From positions 3,410,001 through 3,474,000 of the forward strand of contig CP120722.1 of assembly GCA_029719485.1 (NCBI GenBank): 64,000 nt of DNA, written 5' to 3'. The notes under the pieces were generated by a model, which was not told the DNA's origin, made no database searches, and saw nothing but the letters and a program-made list of their open reading frames with translations. Positions 43,598 to 52,360 of the stretch are shown here, in pieces. Source of the stretch: Kiritimatiellota bacterium B12222. Its GTDB lineage: Bacteria > Verrucomicrobiota > Kiritimatiellia > SS1-B-03-39 > UBA6053. Every line of letters begins with the position of its first letter. Position 1 is the stretch's first letter. A program made the position numbers and the translations under genes.

Positions 43598-44497
43598 ATG
43601 AACGAACCATCCCCGCAAAATATTCTGGTGCTGATTAATCCAAACTCAGGTCTGGGGGTTTCATTGCGGATTTTATTGGATACCTTCCAAGATGTCTGGG
43701 ACCAAGACGGCCGCAGAGTCTGGTATCAATTGAGTAAATCGAAAGCCGACTCCGAGGATAAAGTGCGCCTCGCCATTCAAAAAGGAATCGACACCATTTT
43801 TGTCGTCGGCGGAGATGGCATGATCAATTCCATCGGAACGCAACTGCTGGGAACCGATGTACGCTTGGGCGTCATCCCCACCGGAAGTGGCAATGGCTTC
43901 GCCCGCCATTTTGAAATTCCACTGACCCCTCAAAAAGCCATCCAAACCTTGGCCAAAGGGAAAACCATGTCCATTGATGTGGGTCATGCAAACGGTCGCC
44001 CCTTCTTTGTCACCTGTAGCCTCGCCTGGGATGCCGCCATCGTCAAAAGTTTTGAAAAATCGCCCGTACGCGGAATTATTCCCTATATTTTCGCCGCAAC
44101 CTACGAGTTATTCGACTACAAGCCTGAGGTTTTCCAACTCGAATTGGATGGCATCGATCAGGGAACCGTAGAGCAACCTATGCTTTTCACTATCGCAAAT
44201 CTCACCCAATATGGAGGCGGCGCATTGATTGCACCTCAAGCCACAGCAGATGATGGCTACCTCTGGCTGACCTACGCCAAAAAAGCCGATGTGCCCAAAC
44301 TAATTCCACAATTACCCAAACTCTGGGATGGAAAAATTGGCGAAATTGACGGTGTAACCATTAAGAAATTTAAACAGCTCCGCGTCATTCGTGAAAGCGC
44401 CCAACCTATTCAGGTCGATGGAGAGCTCGTTACGTCTCCTAAAGAAGTTGAGATCAAAATTCAACCCCATGCGCTGAAGGTACTGGTACCAAGTTAA
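43598..44497 (+). CDS. Diacylglycerol/sphingosine kinase-like lipid kinase
   Basis: A 299-residue protein with the DAGK catalytic domain: INPNSGLG (residues 13-20), TIFVVGGDGMINSIGTQLLG (GGDG nucleotide motif) and VIPTGSGNGFARHFEI. The C-terminal half has SIDVGHANGRPFFVTCSLAW and an acceptor domain (NLTQYGGGALIAPQATADDG). It phosphorylates a lipid or sphingoid base using ATP; the YegS/LCB5 group. No Shine-Dalgarno is visible before the ATG, and the upstream stretch is AT-rich. Confidence 0.9.
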   Translation: MNEPSPQNILVLINPNSGLGVSLRILLDTFQDVWDQDGRRVWYQLSKSKADSEDKVRLAIQKGIDTIFVVGGDGMINSIGTQLLGTDVRLGVIPTGSGNGFARHFEIPLTPQKAIQTLAKGKTMSIDVGHANGRPFFVTCSLAWDAAIVKSFEKSPVRGIIPYIFAATYELFDYKPEVFQLELDGIDQGTVEQPMLFTIANLTQYGGGALIAPQATADDGYLWLTYAKKADVPKLIPQLPKLWDGKIGEIDGVTIKKFKQLRVIRESAQPIQVDGELVTSPKEVEIKIQPHALKVLVPS

Positions 44498-44579
44498 TCA
44501 TCGGAAAATCTGGCATGGGAAACAACCCCATACAAGCTCTCCTCCTAACATCCTGCACCGCCCCCCTCTCCCTGAACCC

Positions 44580-44612
44580 AAAAAAACCTGCACTTTTACA
44601 AGTGCAGGTTTT
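44580..44612 (-). terminator. Terminator of the tRNA-Ala gene
   Basis: A perfect 13-bp stem (44583-44595 / 44600-44612) with a 4-base loop and, on the minus strand, seven T at the end (44580-44586). Confidence 0.85.
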
Positions 44613-44616
44613 GAAT

Positions 44617-44692
44617 TGGTGGAGGATAACGGGATCGAACCGATGACCTCCTGCATGCCATGCAGGCGCTCTCCCAGCTGAGCTAATCCCCC
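44617..44692 (-). tRNA. tRNA-Ala (anticodon GGC)
   Basis: A 76-base tRNA on the minus strand. The acceptor stem is GGGGGAT / ATCCTCC with G3-U70, the alanine identity pair, and CCA is encoded. The anticodon stem CCTGC-GCAGG closes the loop ATGGCAT with anticodon GGC (reads GCC and GCU codons). D arm AGCTCAGCTGGGAGAGC and T arm GGTTCGATCCC are normal. A terminator follows directly. Confidence 0.96.
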
Positions 44693-44750
44693 GAAAGTGA
44701 TTTTCAGGAAGCCGTTCTTTACCCTATCCTTCCCCCCTTTGTCAACTCGA

Positions 44751-47480
44751 TCAGGGAGAAAATTTCTTTTCTCTTCCACTGATCTCAGGAGAGATCCACA
44801 CCCGATAAATGGGATCATCGGATTGCAGGTGCCAATAAGCCCCTTCTCGCTCAAACTGAACATCATGCACCGCTTCACCTTTCGAATTGACCGCCCGAAT
44901 CGATCCCACTTGCGGTAGTCGTAATACATCGACTGCCAGACGAGCCTCCCCCTGCCAATCCATGATATCGATCTGAATTTTTCCGTCATCCATGTAGTGT
45001 ACTTGTAGAGCCCCTTTAATCTCAATACCGAGCTCTGTTACTTTTTTCCCAGGACTTGAGACCCACGGACCATCTTCACTATCCATCAAACTCAAGGCCG
45101 CCTGGGTTGGCGTTTGCGGAAGATTCATGACCAATAATCCTTCACCTCGCACCACAAATCCAAAGGAAGGCAATTGAATCTCCCGACTGTCCACCCGAAT
45201 AGACCATGGCGCAAATAAATCACCATTCACCCAAATCTCAGTGTCATTATCCAAACGAATATACAAGCGACTATGCCGTAATACCCCAGCCATGAGGGCT
45301 TCTCCCGCATCGACAAAGCCACTTCCACTCCAATATGCAATCCGCTTCACCGTGGTTCCCGCAAAATGATCCTGTAATTTTCCCTGTATCAACTCGGCTT
45401 TATTTTTTAAGTACCGGCTTTGTACTGTAGGGATCCGCCCCATGGCCCCATACGCCACTTGAAAGGCCAGCAATCGGTCTAACAATACCGCATTTCCAAC
45501 CACCTCATCAGTAGGCAAACGAAAATCCTCCAAAGCGCCTAAGCCGAGCACTTGACTGTAAGGATGAACATTTCGCCAAGCAAATTGAGGAAGAAAGGGA
45601 TGCAATTCTAAAATGCCCAAAGGAAAATGAGGCACTATTCCCGACACCAGCCCTGTCCATAACCATTCCGAGCCGCCATTACTAATCAAAGGCCCTCCCC
45701 ATTCCGCTTCCACCTGCTGAAGCAAGGCCCCGGTCTCTGACAAAGTTTGGGTATAGGTTGCCCCCCCCACACTACGCACATCATAATCCAAAAAGCGCCA
45801 AGGTGGAAACTGCGCCACTGCCGGAACATATAAAGAGGAGGCCTGTGTGCTCTCCCGCAACACATTCAGCTTCTGCAAAGGGATCACATCAAATAATCCC
45901 GACTTTAATAAATATCCATGTTCAGGATGTGTCCGCCATTCACCCGTAGACAACCGGGCCAACAATCGATCTTCCCAAATGGTATCCAAAGGATCAATGG
46001 CCATCAAATTGATGGAGGGAGTGGCTTTGACGGCTGACCACTGAAAGTGGGAAAGATCAGAGAGATGCAATGCCTCGGGTGAGGCTGGAGTAGGCAATAC
46101 ATCCTGTAAATTTTTCGAAACCGATAAATAAATGCGCTCTCTAAAAATATTGCGGCTCCCCCGCCACCGAGGTTCATAAATCAATTCTCCCAACGATACC
46201 CCGGACTCCCCCGATCCTGAAATTTTAGACTGATAGTTGCTCGCAAAAGAATACCACCAATCAGGAAAACAACTAATCAAAAAGGGATCTTGACCATCTG
46301 ATACAAAAAATACGGGCCAGCGAATATTCTCCTCCAGTCGCATCAACGGGACATAAAGCGTTTGAAGTCCCCCTCCTTCTGGGGCAGAAATGCGACCCAA
46401 ATCGAGCACTTCAACATTTTCTAGTAAGGAGCTCATTTCCAACTGCAAGGTTTGCCCATGCAATGAAAATTCATATTGGATCCCGCCATTGTACTGCAAC
46501 AGCAAACTCTCCTTATAAATCCGTGCAAATCGTAACTCGGGCTCATCAGCATGAAGAGTTAACGACGCTCCCTGCCATACATGGGTATACACCCGTCCAT
46601 TGAGTAGAATCTCTACTTGAGGAACCCCCGCTTTCGGCAAAATTTTATATGCCAATTGCAAATCTTCACTCTCAAATTGAAAAAGATAACTATTTTCATC
46701 CAAGCGCTTCAGTGATTGTACAGATTTACGTGTACGCGTTTGCGGACGGTAGGCATATGAAGTTGTGGGGAAATCGAGCGTAACAGAATTATTTCGCTGG
46801 GGCGCATACACCGGCGCATACCCATAAGGGCGTACATAATGAACAGTTTGCGGAATGACATTTAAGACTTCCTGATAAATGGAAAGCGAATCAAGATAGA
46901 GCGTTTGATCGGGGCCTGCGCTTGCAGGGATCTCCCACTCCAAAGAGTCAATAATCACGGGGGCAGGCAAAAAGCCAGGCACCCGTAAATGCAACATCTG
47001 AAACCCCTGCTGGGGCGTGTAGGGCATGACCCAATCCCCCCTCTCACCCAGAGCATCTCGATAATGCAATCGAATCTGATAATCTTGACGCAACCCCGAC
47101 AGCCCTTCATGCTTAATCCAAAGTAAAATGGTATCAAATTGCGATTGAATCAACCAAGGATCTTTAGGGATCAACTGAATATGGTGAGCCCCTTTTGTTT
47201 CCGCATGAAAGGTAATTTCTGCCGAAGCCCTCCCCCACAAGGCCTGACTAAAGTTTTTCCCCAAGGTGACGGAGCCCGTATCACAAATCACTTGCCAATA
47301 CGCCAAACGCTCGAAGTCGGAAATGGGTATACCACGTCCAGGCAACTCTAATTTGGACGTATTTAACGAAGGAGGCAGCACTTCAGGGGGCATTTCCTCA
47401 GGCTTACGACTACGACAACCCACCAGGAAGAGCACACAGCCCAACCCAAGACACATGAGAGGATAACATCGCTTACGCAT
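44751..47480 (-). CDS. Large lipoprotein, probable glycoside-active enzyme
   Basis: A 909-residue protein. Start set at ATG 47480 (MRKRCYPLMCLGLGCVLFL), which gives a lipoprotein signal with lipobox VGC; an upstream GTG would lie in gtrA. About residues 40-200 look like a beta-sandwich carbohydrate-binding part. The centre has WRFLDYDVRSVGGATYTQTL and GGPLISNGGSEWLWTGLVSG, which resemble the barrel of unclassified glycosidases found in PVC bacteria, and the end (from about 650) a beta-rich region. I do not assign a family. It follows gtrA by 17 bases, so the pair may act on an envelope glycan. Confidence 0.7.
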   Translation of the reverse strand: MRKRCYPLMCLGLGCVLFLVGCRSRKPEEMPPEVLPPSLNTSKLELPGRGIPISDFERLAYWQVICDTGSVTLGKNFSQALWGRASAEITFHAETKGAHHIQLIPKDPWLIQSQFDTILLWIKHEGLSGLRQDYQIRLHYRDALGERGDWVMPYTPQQGFQMLHLRVPGFLPAPVIIDSLEWEIPASAGPDQTLYLDSLSIYQEVLNVIPQTVHYVRPYGYAPVYAPQRNNSVTLDFPTTSYAYRPQTRTRKSVQSLKRLDENSYLFQFESEDLQLAYKILPKAGVPQVEILLNGRVYTHVWQGASLTLHADEPELRFARIYKESLLLQYNGGIQYEFSLHGQTLQLEMSSLLENVEVLDLGRISAPEGGGLQTLYVPLMRLEENIRWPVFFVSDGQDPFLISCFPDWWYSFASNYQSKISGSGESGVSLGELIYEPRWRGSRNIFRERIYLSVSKNLQDVLPTPASPEALHLSDLSHFQWSAVKATPSINLMAIDPLDTIWEDRLLARLSTGEWRTHPEHGYLLKSGLFDVIPLQKLNVLRESTQASSLYVPAVAQFPPWRFLDYDVRSVGGATYTQTLSETGALLQQVEAEWGGPLISNGGSEWLWTGLVSGIVPHFPLGILELHPFLPQFAWRNVHPYSQVLGLGALEDFRLPTDEVVGNAVLLDRLLAFQVAYGAMGRIPTVQSRYLKNKAELIQGKLQDHFAGTTVKRIAYWSGSGFVDAGEALMAGVLRHSRLYIRLDNDTEIWVNGDLFAPWSIRVDSREIQLPSFGFVVRGEGLLVMNLPQTPTQAALSLMDSEDGPWVSSPGKKVTELGIEIKGALQVHYMDDGKIQIDIMDWQGEARLAVDVLRLPQVGSIRAVNSKGEAVHDVQFEREGAYWHLQSDDPIYRVWISPEISGREKKFSP

Positions 47481-47497
47481 GTAAGTAGTAAAGAGAA

Positions 47498-48052
47498 CTA
47501 ATTTTTGAAAACCAGAAATTTTCGACACAGATAGTTGATTAATATCGCAAAAACGACATCACTGATCTTCGCAACATACTCGTGAACACCAAAGCTTCCC
47601 ACCAAAACACTGGCCATCGCAGTGCCTAAGACAAATGAAAAAAGGGAAACCACAAAAAAGAGCAGGATCTCCACCTGACGAGAATGGCGGCCTCCTTGAA
47701 AAACCCATTTAAAGTTGAGCACATAGGCCACAATATTCGACAGAAGAAATGCCACCGTATTGGCCTTCACATAAGCCGCCACTTGCGGATCATGCCGCAT
47801 CGTACTCCACCACTGCGAGATCCCCCCCACTCCGCCGGTCATCATCTCAAGTTCATTCGCCACATCAGGGGACGCAGGATAAAACCATTGAATACAGATC
47901 CAGAAAGCCAAAACATTGGCCGCCATCGCAGCCACACCCGAAATGCCATAACGGATAAATTGCAACAACGGGTGCTGTTCACGCGAAAGGATGGCCCGTA
48001 GCCATCCTTTCACATCCCATAATGGGGGTAAACCGGAAAAATCCAACGCCAT
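47498..48052 (-). CDS. GtrA-family membrane protein
   Basis: A 184-residue protein with four transmembrane helices, of the GtrA/DPMS group (QFIRYGISGVAAMAANVLAF at the first helix; NTVAFLLSNIVAYVLNFKWVF, typical second/third region; LINYLCRKFLVFKN end). Such proteins flip or handle lipid-linked sugars. A loop of ~30 residues (ASPDVANELEMMTGGVGG) is longer than usual between helices one and two. It follows greA by three bases and precedes the large lipoprotein. Confidence 0.87.
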   Translation of the reverse strand: MALDFSGLPPLWDVKGWLRAILSREQHPLLQFIRYGISGVAAMAANVLAFWICIQWFYPASPDVANELEMMTGGVGGISQWWSTMRHDPQVAAYVKANTVAFLLSNIVAYVLNFKWVFQGGRHSRQVEILLFFVVSLFSFVLGTAMASVLVGSFGVHEYVAKISDVVFAILINYLCRKFLVFKN

Positions 48053-48055
48053 TGC

Positions 48056-50218
48056 TTATTCAGCTCCGGTTTCGGAACCCTCCGCAGCCCACCGCATGAT
48101 TTCAGCATCCAAGTGGCTTACGGATTGAATCACCGCAGGACGTTTCCCATTTTCAGAAGGAACCACCACCTCATCACCAGCTTTTTTGCCTTCTAAGGCA
48201 ATGGCCATAGCAGAACCAATCGCAATAATATCACGCTCAGGTTCACTGTCCCATTCTCCGAGGATATGGTAGGTGGCTTCTTCACCATCATTAAACTTGA
48301 TCGTGACCGTCGTCGCAATACCCGCTTCATCCGAAGAGAACTCAGAGAAATCAGTAGGTTTGACCGTACGTAATTGATTTTCGAGTTCACCACGACGACC
48401 CATCAACAGACGTTGGGTATCTTTGGCCGCTTTGTATTCGAAGTTCTCACGCAAATCGCCGTATTCTCGAGCTACTGCAATATCTTTGGTGTTTTCGGGA
48501 ATATCTTTGGTAATCAATTTGTGAAGTTGTGCTTCTTTTTCACGGTAGATCCGGAAGGAACTTACTTTTGGACGTTCAGCCAAATCAGCAGATTGATCTT
48601 CAGTTTTCCCTGAAACAATATCACTCACCGACGGCTCGAGTTTCACAATTTGACCCAACACAGAGGCTTTGTCCAATTGTTCCCAGGCGGTACTGTCTTT
48701 TACACCTTGGGTAAAGGCACGACGTTGACGCTCATCCATACTGGATAAAACTTCTTTCAACCAAACAGGCTTACGGAATACTTCACGCAATTGATTACGT
48801 ACGCGTAAACGATTTCCTGTGTAATCACGGTTGATCACTTTGAGTACCCGAGCAACCAAATCCGGAGTGCCACCGTAGTTCCACTCCGTAATTTTCTTGG
48901 AGTTTTGAGATAACCAGAACATCACATCCACTTCAGCGGACCATTGGTTCCAGACTTCGCGCAAGGCTGTCGCGACCCGCTCTTCTTTTTCTTCTTCCGT
49001 CAGCAAACTGATCGCTTCGTTCAGCGCAGAGTACTCGAGTTGAGGCAGTACTTTGATCAATACATCTGCAGCCGCATCCGTATCTGAACGGGAAAGCTCT
49101 GCAAAAAAGGCTTTGGTCAAGTTCGCGGATAACATGCCCACAATCGACAACAATCCATCTGGAGTTTTCGCGGTAGCCAAGAAAGAGGTCAATTCGATTT
49201 CTTCAACCGGAATATCCAACTTAGTGGCAATCAACCAGCAACGAACCAAATAATCAAAATGTTTACCTTTCGCACCAATCACCACGAAACGCAGGCGATC
49301 TACCACAATTTTATACGCACCTTCATCCAATTGAGGAACTTCAATGCTCAAACATTCTTCTAATTCATTTAAAATGGCTTCCATGTTGCGCAATTCGCCC
49401 AGTTTCCAGAACCAGTTGCCATCATAGCTTTTTTCGGTATCCAACAATTCCAAAGGCTCAGAACGCTTGCTGGGTAAAACCACCAATGGATCTTTTTTCA
49501 GATCTTTACGCGCATTGGCCCAAAACGTTTTCCATTTAGCATCAGGAAAAATGTCAGGCACAAACATGGCTTGCAACTGAGGAGCGGCAGTGGGACCAAA
49601 ACTACGCAAGGCTATCCGTACCACCTCAGCAGGATCCCCTTTCACCATTTCTTCCATTTTTTCAGGATTCAAATAGCGACGGGCATATAAATGATCTTCA
49701 TCAACACGAACCATTTTTTCTGCGGCAAACCCTAAATCTAATTCGTGATTGGGTTTTTCAGTAAAATCGACCACCAAACGACGGTCACTATGGCGTACTT
49801 CAATCACTTTTCCGAAACCAAAGTTTTTCATGAAGACATAATCACCATCAGACAACGCCGACAACATCTCGAGACGGCGCAACGCTTCTTTGGCTTTTAA
49901 GCGAGGATTTTCCATGCCGGAAAGGTTTAACAGCATTAACTGTAAAGGATCCGCCTCAAAGGCTTTGGAAAGGTCACGTTGTACCGTTTTCCGCCAGTTG
50001 CGATCAGCACTGTACCAGTCCGCCATGATTTGATAAAGTTTCACAACCTCTGCATATGCACCTTTTTCCACCAACTGCAGGCGGATCAATTTGGCGTGCG
50101 CTTCGGCCGTTTCTGGATCGTCACGAAATAACACCGTTAGACTTCCAAGAATCGGGGTGAGGTCCGGTGGATTTTTTTCCAGACACTCTAACATCAATAC
50201 TTCACTAAATTCACTCAT
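48056..50218 (-). CDS. greA: GreA-type elongation factor with large N-terminal extension
   Basis: A 720-residue protein (start ATG 50218, MSEFSEVLMLECLEKNPPDL, with AAAGG upstream). Only the last ~160 residues match GreA: DIAVAREYGDLRENFEYKAA (coiled-coil tip with the two acidic residues needed for cleavage of backtracked RNA) and the C-domain GSAMAIALEGKKAGDEVVVP. The preceding ~550 residues are mostly helical, with no family recognised; the layout matches chlamydial GreA of about 715 residues. It may couple GreA to a PVC-specific partner. Followed by gtrA with a 3-base gap. Confidence 0.9.
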   Translation of the reverse strand: MSEFSEVLMLECLEKNPPDLTPILGSLTVLFRDDPETAEAHAKLIRLQLVEKGAYAEVVKLYQIMADWYSADRNWRKTVQRDLSKAFEADPLQLMLLNLSGMENPRLKAKEALRRLEMLSALSDGDYVFMKNFGFGKVIEVRHSDRRLVVDFTEKPNHELDLGFAAEKMVRVDEDHLYARRYLNPEKMEEMVKGDPAEVVRIALRSFGPTAAPQLQAMFVPDIFPDAKWKTFWANARKDLKKDPLVVLPSKRSEPLELLDTEKSYDGNWFWKLGELRNMEAILNELEECLSIEVPQLDEGAYKIVVDRLRFVVIGAKGKHFDYLVRCWLIATKLDIPVEEIELTSFLATAKTPDGLLSIVGMLSANLTKAFFAELSRSDTDAAADVLIKVLPQLEYSALNEAISLLTEEEKEERVATALREVWNQWSAEVDVMFWLSQNSKKITEWNYGGTPDLVARVLKVINRDYTGNRLRVRNQLREVFRKPVWLKEVLSSMDERQRRAFTQGVKDSTAWEQLDKASVLGQIVKLEPSVSDIVSGKTEDQSADLAERPKVSSFRIYREKEAQLHKLITKDIPENTKDIAVAREYGDLRENFEYKAAKDTQRLLMGRRGELENQLRTVKPTDFSEFSSDEAGIATTVTIKFNDGEEATYHILGEWDSEPERDIIAIGSAMAIALEGKKAGDEVVVPSENGKRPAVIQSVSHLDAEIMRWAAEGSETGAE

Positions 50219-50366
50219 CGTTTGAAAGCCTTTCATCGGGTTGTTTGGGAGGGACTCTTCTTTCCTTTTTTAGGACTCCTTGTCAAGACTAGGTCGGACA
50301 AAGTTGACCTAAAAAGTCAAATTAACGCCCTTAACCACCCCTACAGCCTCCCTTTATCATCCTTTT

Positions 50367-50384
50367 AGGGGTTCTGACACCCCT
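50367..50384. promoter_or_regulatory. Hairpin in the greA / RluA-family intergenic region
   Basis: AGGGGT-TCTGAC-ACCCCT, a 6-bp stem with a 6-base loop, in the 228-base divergent gap. It is followed on the plus strand by TATAAG (possible -10 box). Role unknown. Confidence 0.3.
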
Positions 50385-50446
50385 ATAAGATGTAATCGGT
50401 TTCGATTTCGATGGCAGTATGATAAAGAAATAGATATATCTGTGGC

Positions 50447-51289
50447 ATGTCAAAGAACTCTAAAAATAAACTCATTTCACCTAAAGATCAGGGAAAGACC
50501 TTGCTTCTCTACTTACGTGAAGAACTGCAAATCAGTAACCGCCAAGCCAAAGATTTACTGGATCGTCGCTCTGTATTTGTAAATGGGAAACGTGTTTGGA
50601 TCGCCAAACATAAGTTAAAAATTGGAGATCTGGTGGAATATCCACCCGTCCAAGAAAAACGAGAACGTAGCCCGAAAATTGAAATTGTTTATAAAGATCC
50701 CTTTTTGTTGGCCGTCAATAAGGCACCAGGACTTATCAGCGATCGTGAAAAGAACAGTGTGGAAGACCTGCTCAGGAAACAAGAAGGTAATCCCTCTATC
50801 CGCGCACTTCACCGCTTAGATAAAGAAACCTCCGGTTTACTGATGTTTTTGTATAATTCACAACATCGGGAAGCTTACCTCGACCTTTTCAGACGTCAGG
50901 AAATTGCCAAAGTGTACCAATGCCTCCTCGCCGGACAACCTCAGGAATATCAAATCACCGTGCGCAAGGTCTTAGATAGCAAAACCGCTGAAACGAATTT
51001 CCGCTTCCTCAAACGCCAAGGCGAATTCTGCAAAGCAGAATGCAAAATCTCCACCGGACGCCTCCACCAAATTCGTCGTCACGCACTGGAAATCAATTGC
51101 AGGGTCGCTGGAGATCGCAAATACGCGCAAAATATGCCCATTTCTACACTTGAAAAATCATTGCCCCGACAAATGCTCCATGCCTATGGCGTCGAATTCA
51201 TCTGCCCCAAAAGCAAAAAGAAAATTCAAATTCACGCCCCACTGGCTCCCGACTTCCAAAAAGCAGTAAAACAAATGGGACTGTCCTAA
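50447..51289 (+). CDS. RluA-family pseudouridine synthase
   Basis: A 280-residue protein with an N-terminal S4 domain (RQAKDLLDRRSVFVNGKRVW) and the RluA catalytic domain: ALHRLDKETSGLLMFL, with the nucleophilic Asp, and later TGRLHQIRRHALEIN. The usual RluD 'HRLDRDTSG' appears as HRLDKETSG. It isomerises uridine in a 23S or tRNA site that cannot be told from sequence. Divergent from greA. Confidence 0.9.
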   Translation: MSKNSKNKLISPKDQGKTLLLYLREELQISNRQAKDLLDRRSVFVNGKRVWIAKHKLKIGDLVEYPPVQEKRERSPKIEIVYKDPFLLAVNKAPGLISDREKNSVEDLLRKQEGNPSIRALHRLDKETSGLLMFLYNSQHREAYLDLFRRQEIAKVYQCLLAGQPQEYQITVRKVLDSKTAETNFRFLKRQGEFCKAECKISTGRLHQIRRHALEINCRVAGDRKYAQNMPISTLEKSLPRQMLHAYGVEFICPKSKKKIQIHAPLAPDFQKAVKQMGLS

Positions 51290-51339
51290 ACCAGCGGCTC
51301 CCCCCAGACAGAAAAGCCCCCCCTCACCTTCACATGCGC

Positions 51340-52302
51340 TCAGAGCTCAGGCGCCACCCGCATGCGCTCTAGTTTGTAGAGTCGCCCCCCGGAAGTCACA
51401 TAGAGATTTTCGCCCATGGAATCAAAACAGCAGTTGGTGGTGTTTCCGGGTACAGAGATACGTCCTTTAAATTCCCCTTGCTTGGAATAAACTTCAATTC
51501 CCTGCTCATCCGGTTTCTGGTCATGAGTGGTGAAAACCGCCACGTAGAGCTCACCCGTAATCGGATCCTCTGTGAGCCCATCTAACACATGATCTACACC
51601 TTCAATCAGAGGCGTAGACGTATTTTCGACTCCTCCATCTGCATTCACGGCATATGCCCAAATCCGATCGCTCATCCCTTCGTTTAAATACAAGGTCTGC
51701 CCATCCGCCGACATCAATATCCCATTGGGTTTATTAAATGAATCAGGCAACGCTTTTTCAACCACCCCATCCGGACGAATTCGATATACAAATTGACGCT
51801 CCTCTCTATCAGATCTACCAAAATTGGGGTCAGTAAAAAAGACACTCCCGTCTTGCCCCACCGTCACGTCGTTTGGATTATTGAAATCAAGGCCTTCAAA
51901 TTCTTTGGCCAAAATCGTCACAGATCCATCAGCTTCAAGCCGAGTCACCCGTTTCGTTTTGCCTTCACAGGTGATGACACGACCTTCCAAATCAAGAAAA
52001 TTGCCATTTCCCTTTTCTGAATTTTCACGGAACAACTCCAGACCTTCAGCTTCCGACCAGAAATATAAACAAGACCCATGAAGGTCGCTAAACACCACAC
52101 CCTGCAACTCAGGCATCCAAACCGGGCCTTCCGTAAATCCTAATTTTTCGGTCACCGCCACCGGAGCCCTAAACCCCTCCACACCCTCAACAAAGGGCAT
52201 CTCCACCGGTGGATGTTCCACAGCTACGGCAGTTGTTTGAGAGTGAACGTATCCACTCAACATCAAGACACATGCGAAAAATAAGGATAGATTTTTATTC
52301 AT
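51340..52302 (-). CDS. SMP-30/gluconolactonase-like protein, secreted
   Basis: A 320-residue protein with a signal peptide (MNKNLSLFFACVLMLSGYVHS). A six-bladed beta-propeller is predicted. Metal-site residues seem in place: LGFTEGPVWMPELQG (Glu), LDFNNPNDVTVGQDGSVFFT (Asn) and SFNKPNGILMSADG (Asn), plus HVLDGLTEDP (Asp). It probably hydrolyses a sugar lactone in the periplasm. It follows the symporter gene by 58 bases, and both are in the same direction, pointing to a sugar acid or lactone uptake pair. Confidence 0.87.
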   Translation of the reverse strand: MNKNLSLFFACVLMLSGYVHSQTTAVAVEHPPVEMPFVEGVEGFRAPVAVTEKLGFTEGPVWMPELQGVVFSDLHGSCLYFWSEAEGLELFRENSEKGNGNFLDLEGRVITCEGKTKRVTRLEADGSVTILAKEFEGLDFNNPNDVTVGQDGSVFFTDPNFGRSDREERQFVYRIRPDGVVEKALPDSFNKPNGILMSADGQTLYLNEGMSDRIWAYAVNADGGVENTSTPLIEGVDHVLDGLTEDPITGELYVAVFTTHDQKPDEQGIEVYSKQGEFKGRISVPGNTTNCCFDSMGENLYVTSGGRLYKLERMRVAPEL

Positions 52303-52360
52303 CCCGCATCCCTAGCCCACAAATTGAATTCTGTAAAGCGTGGGGATTTTCGCAGGAGCG

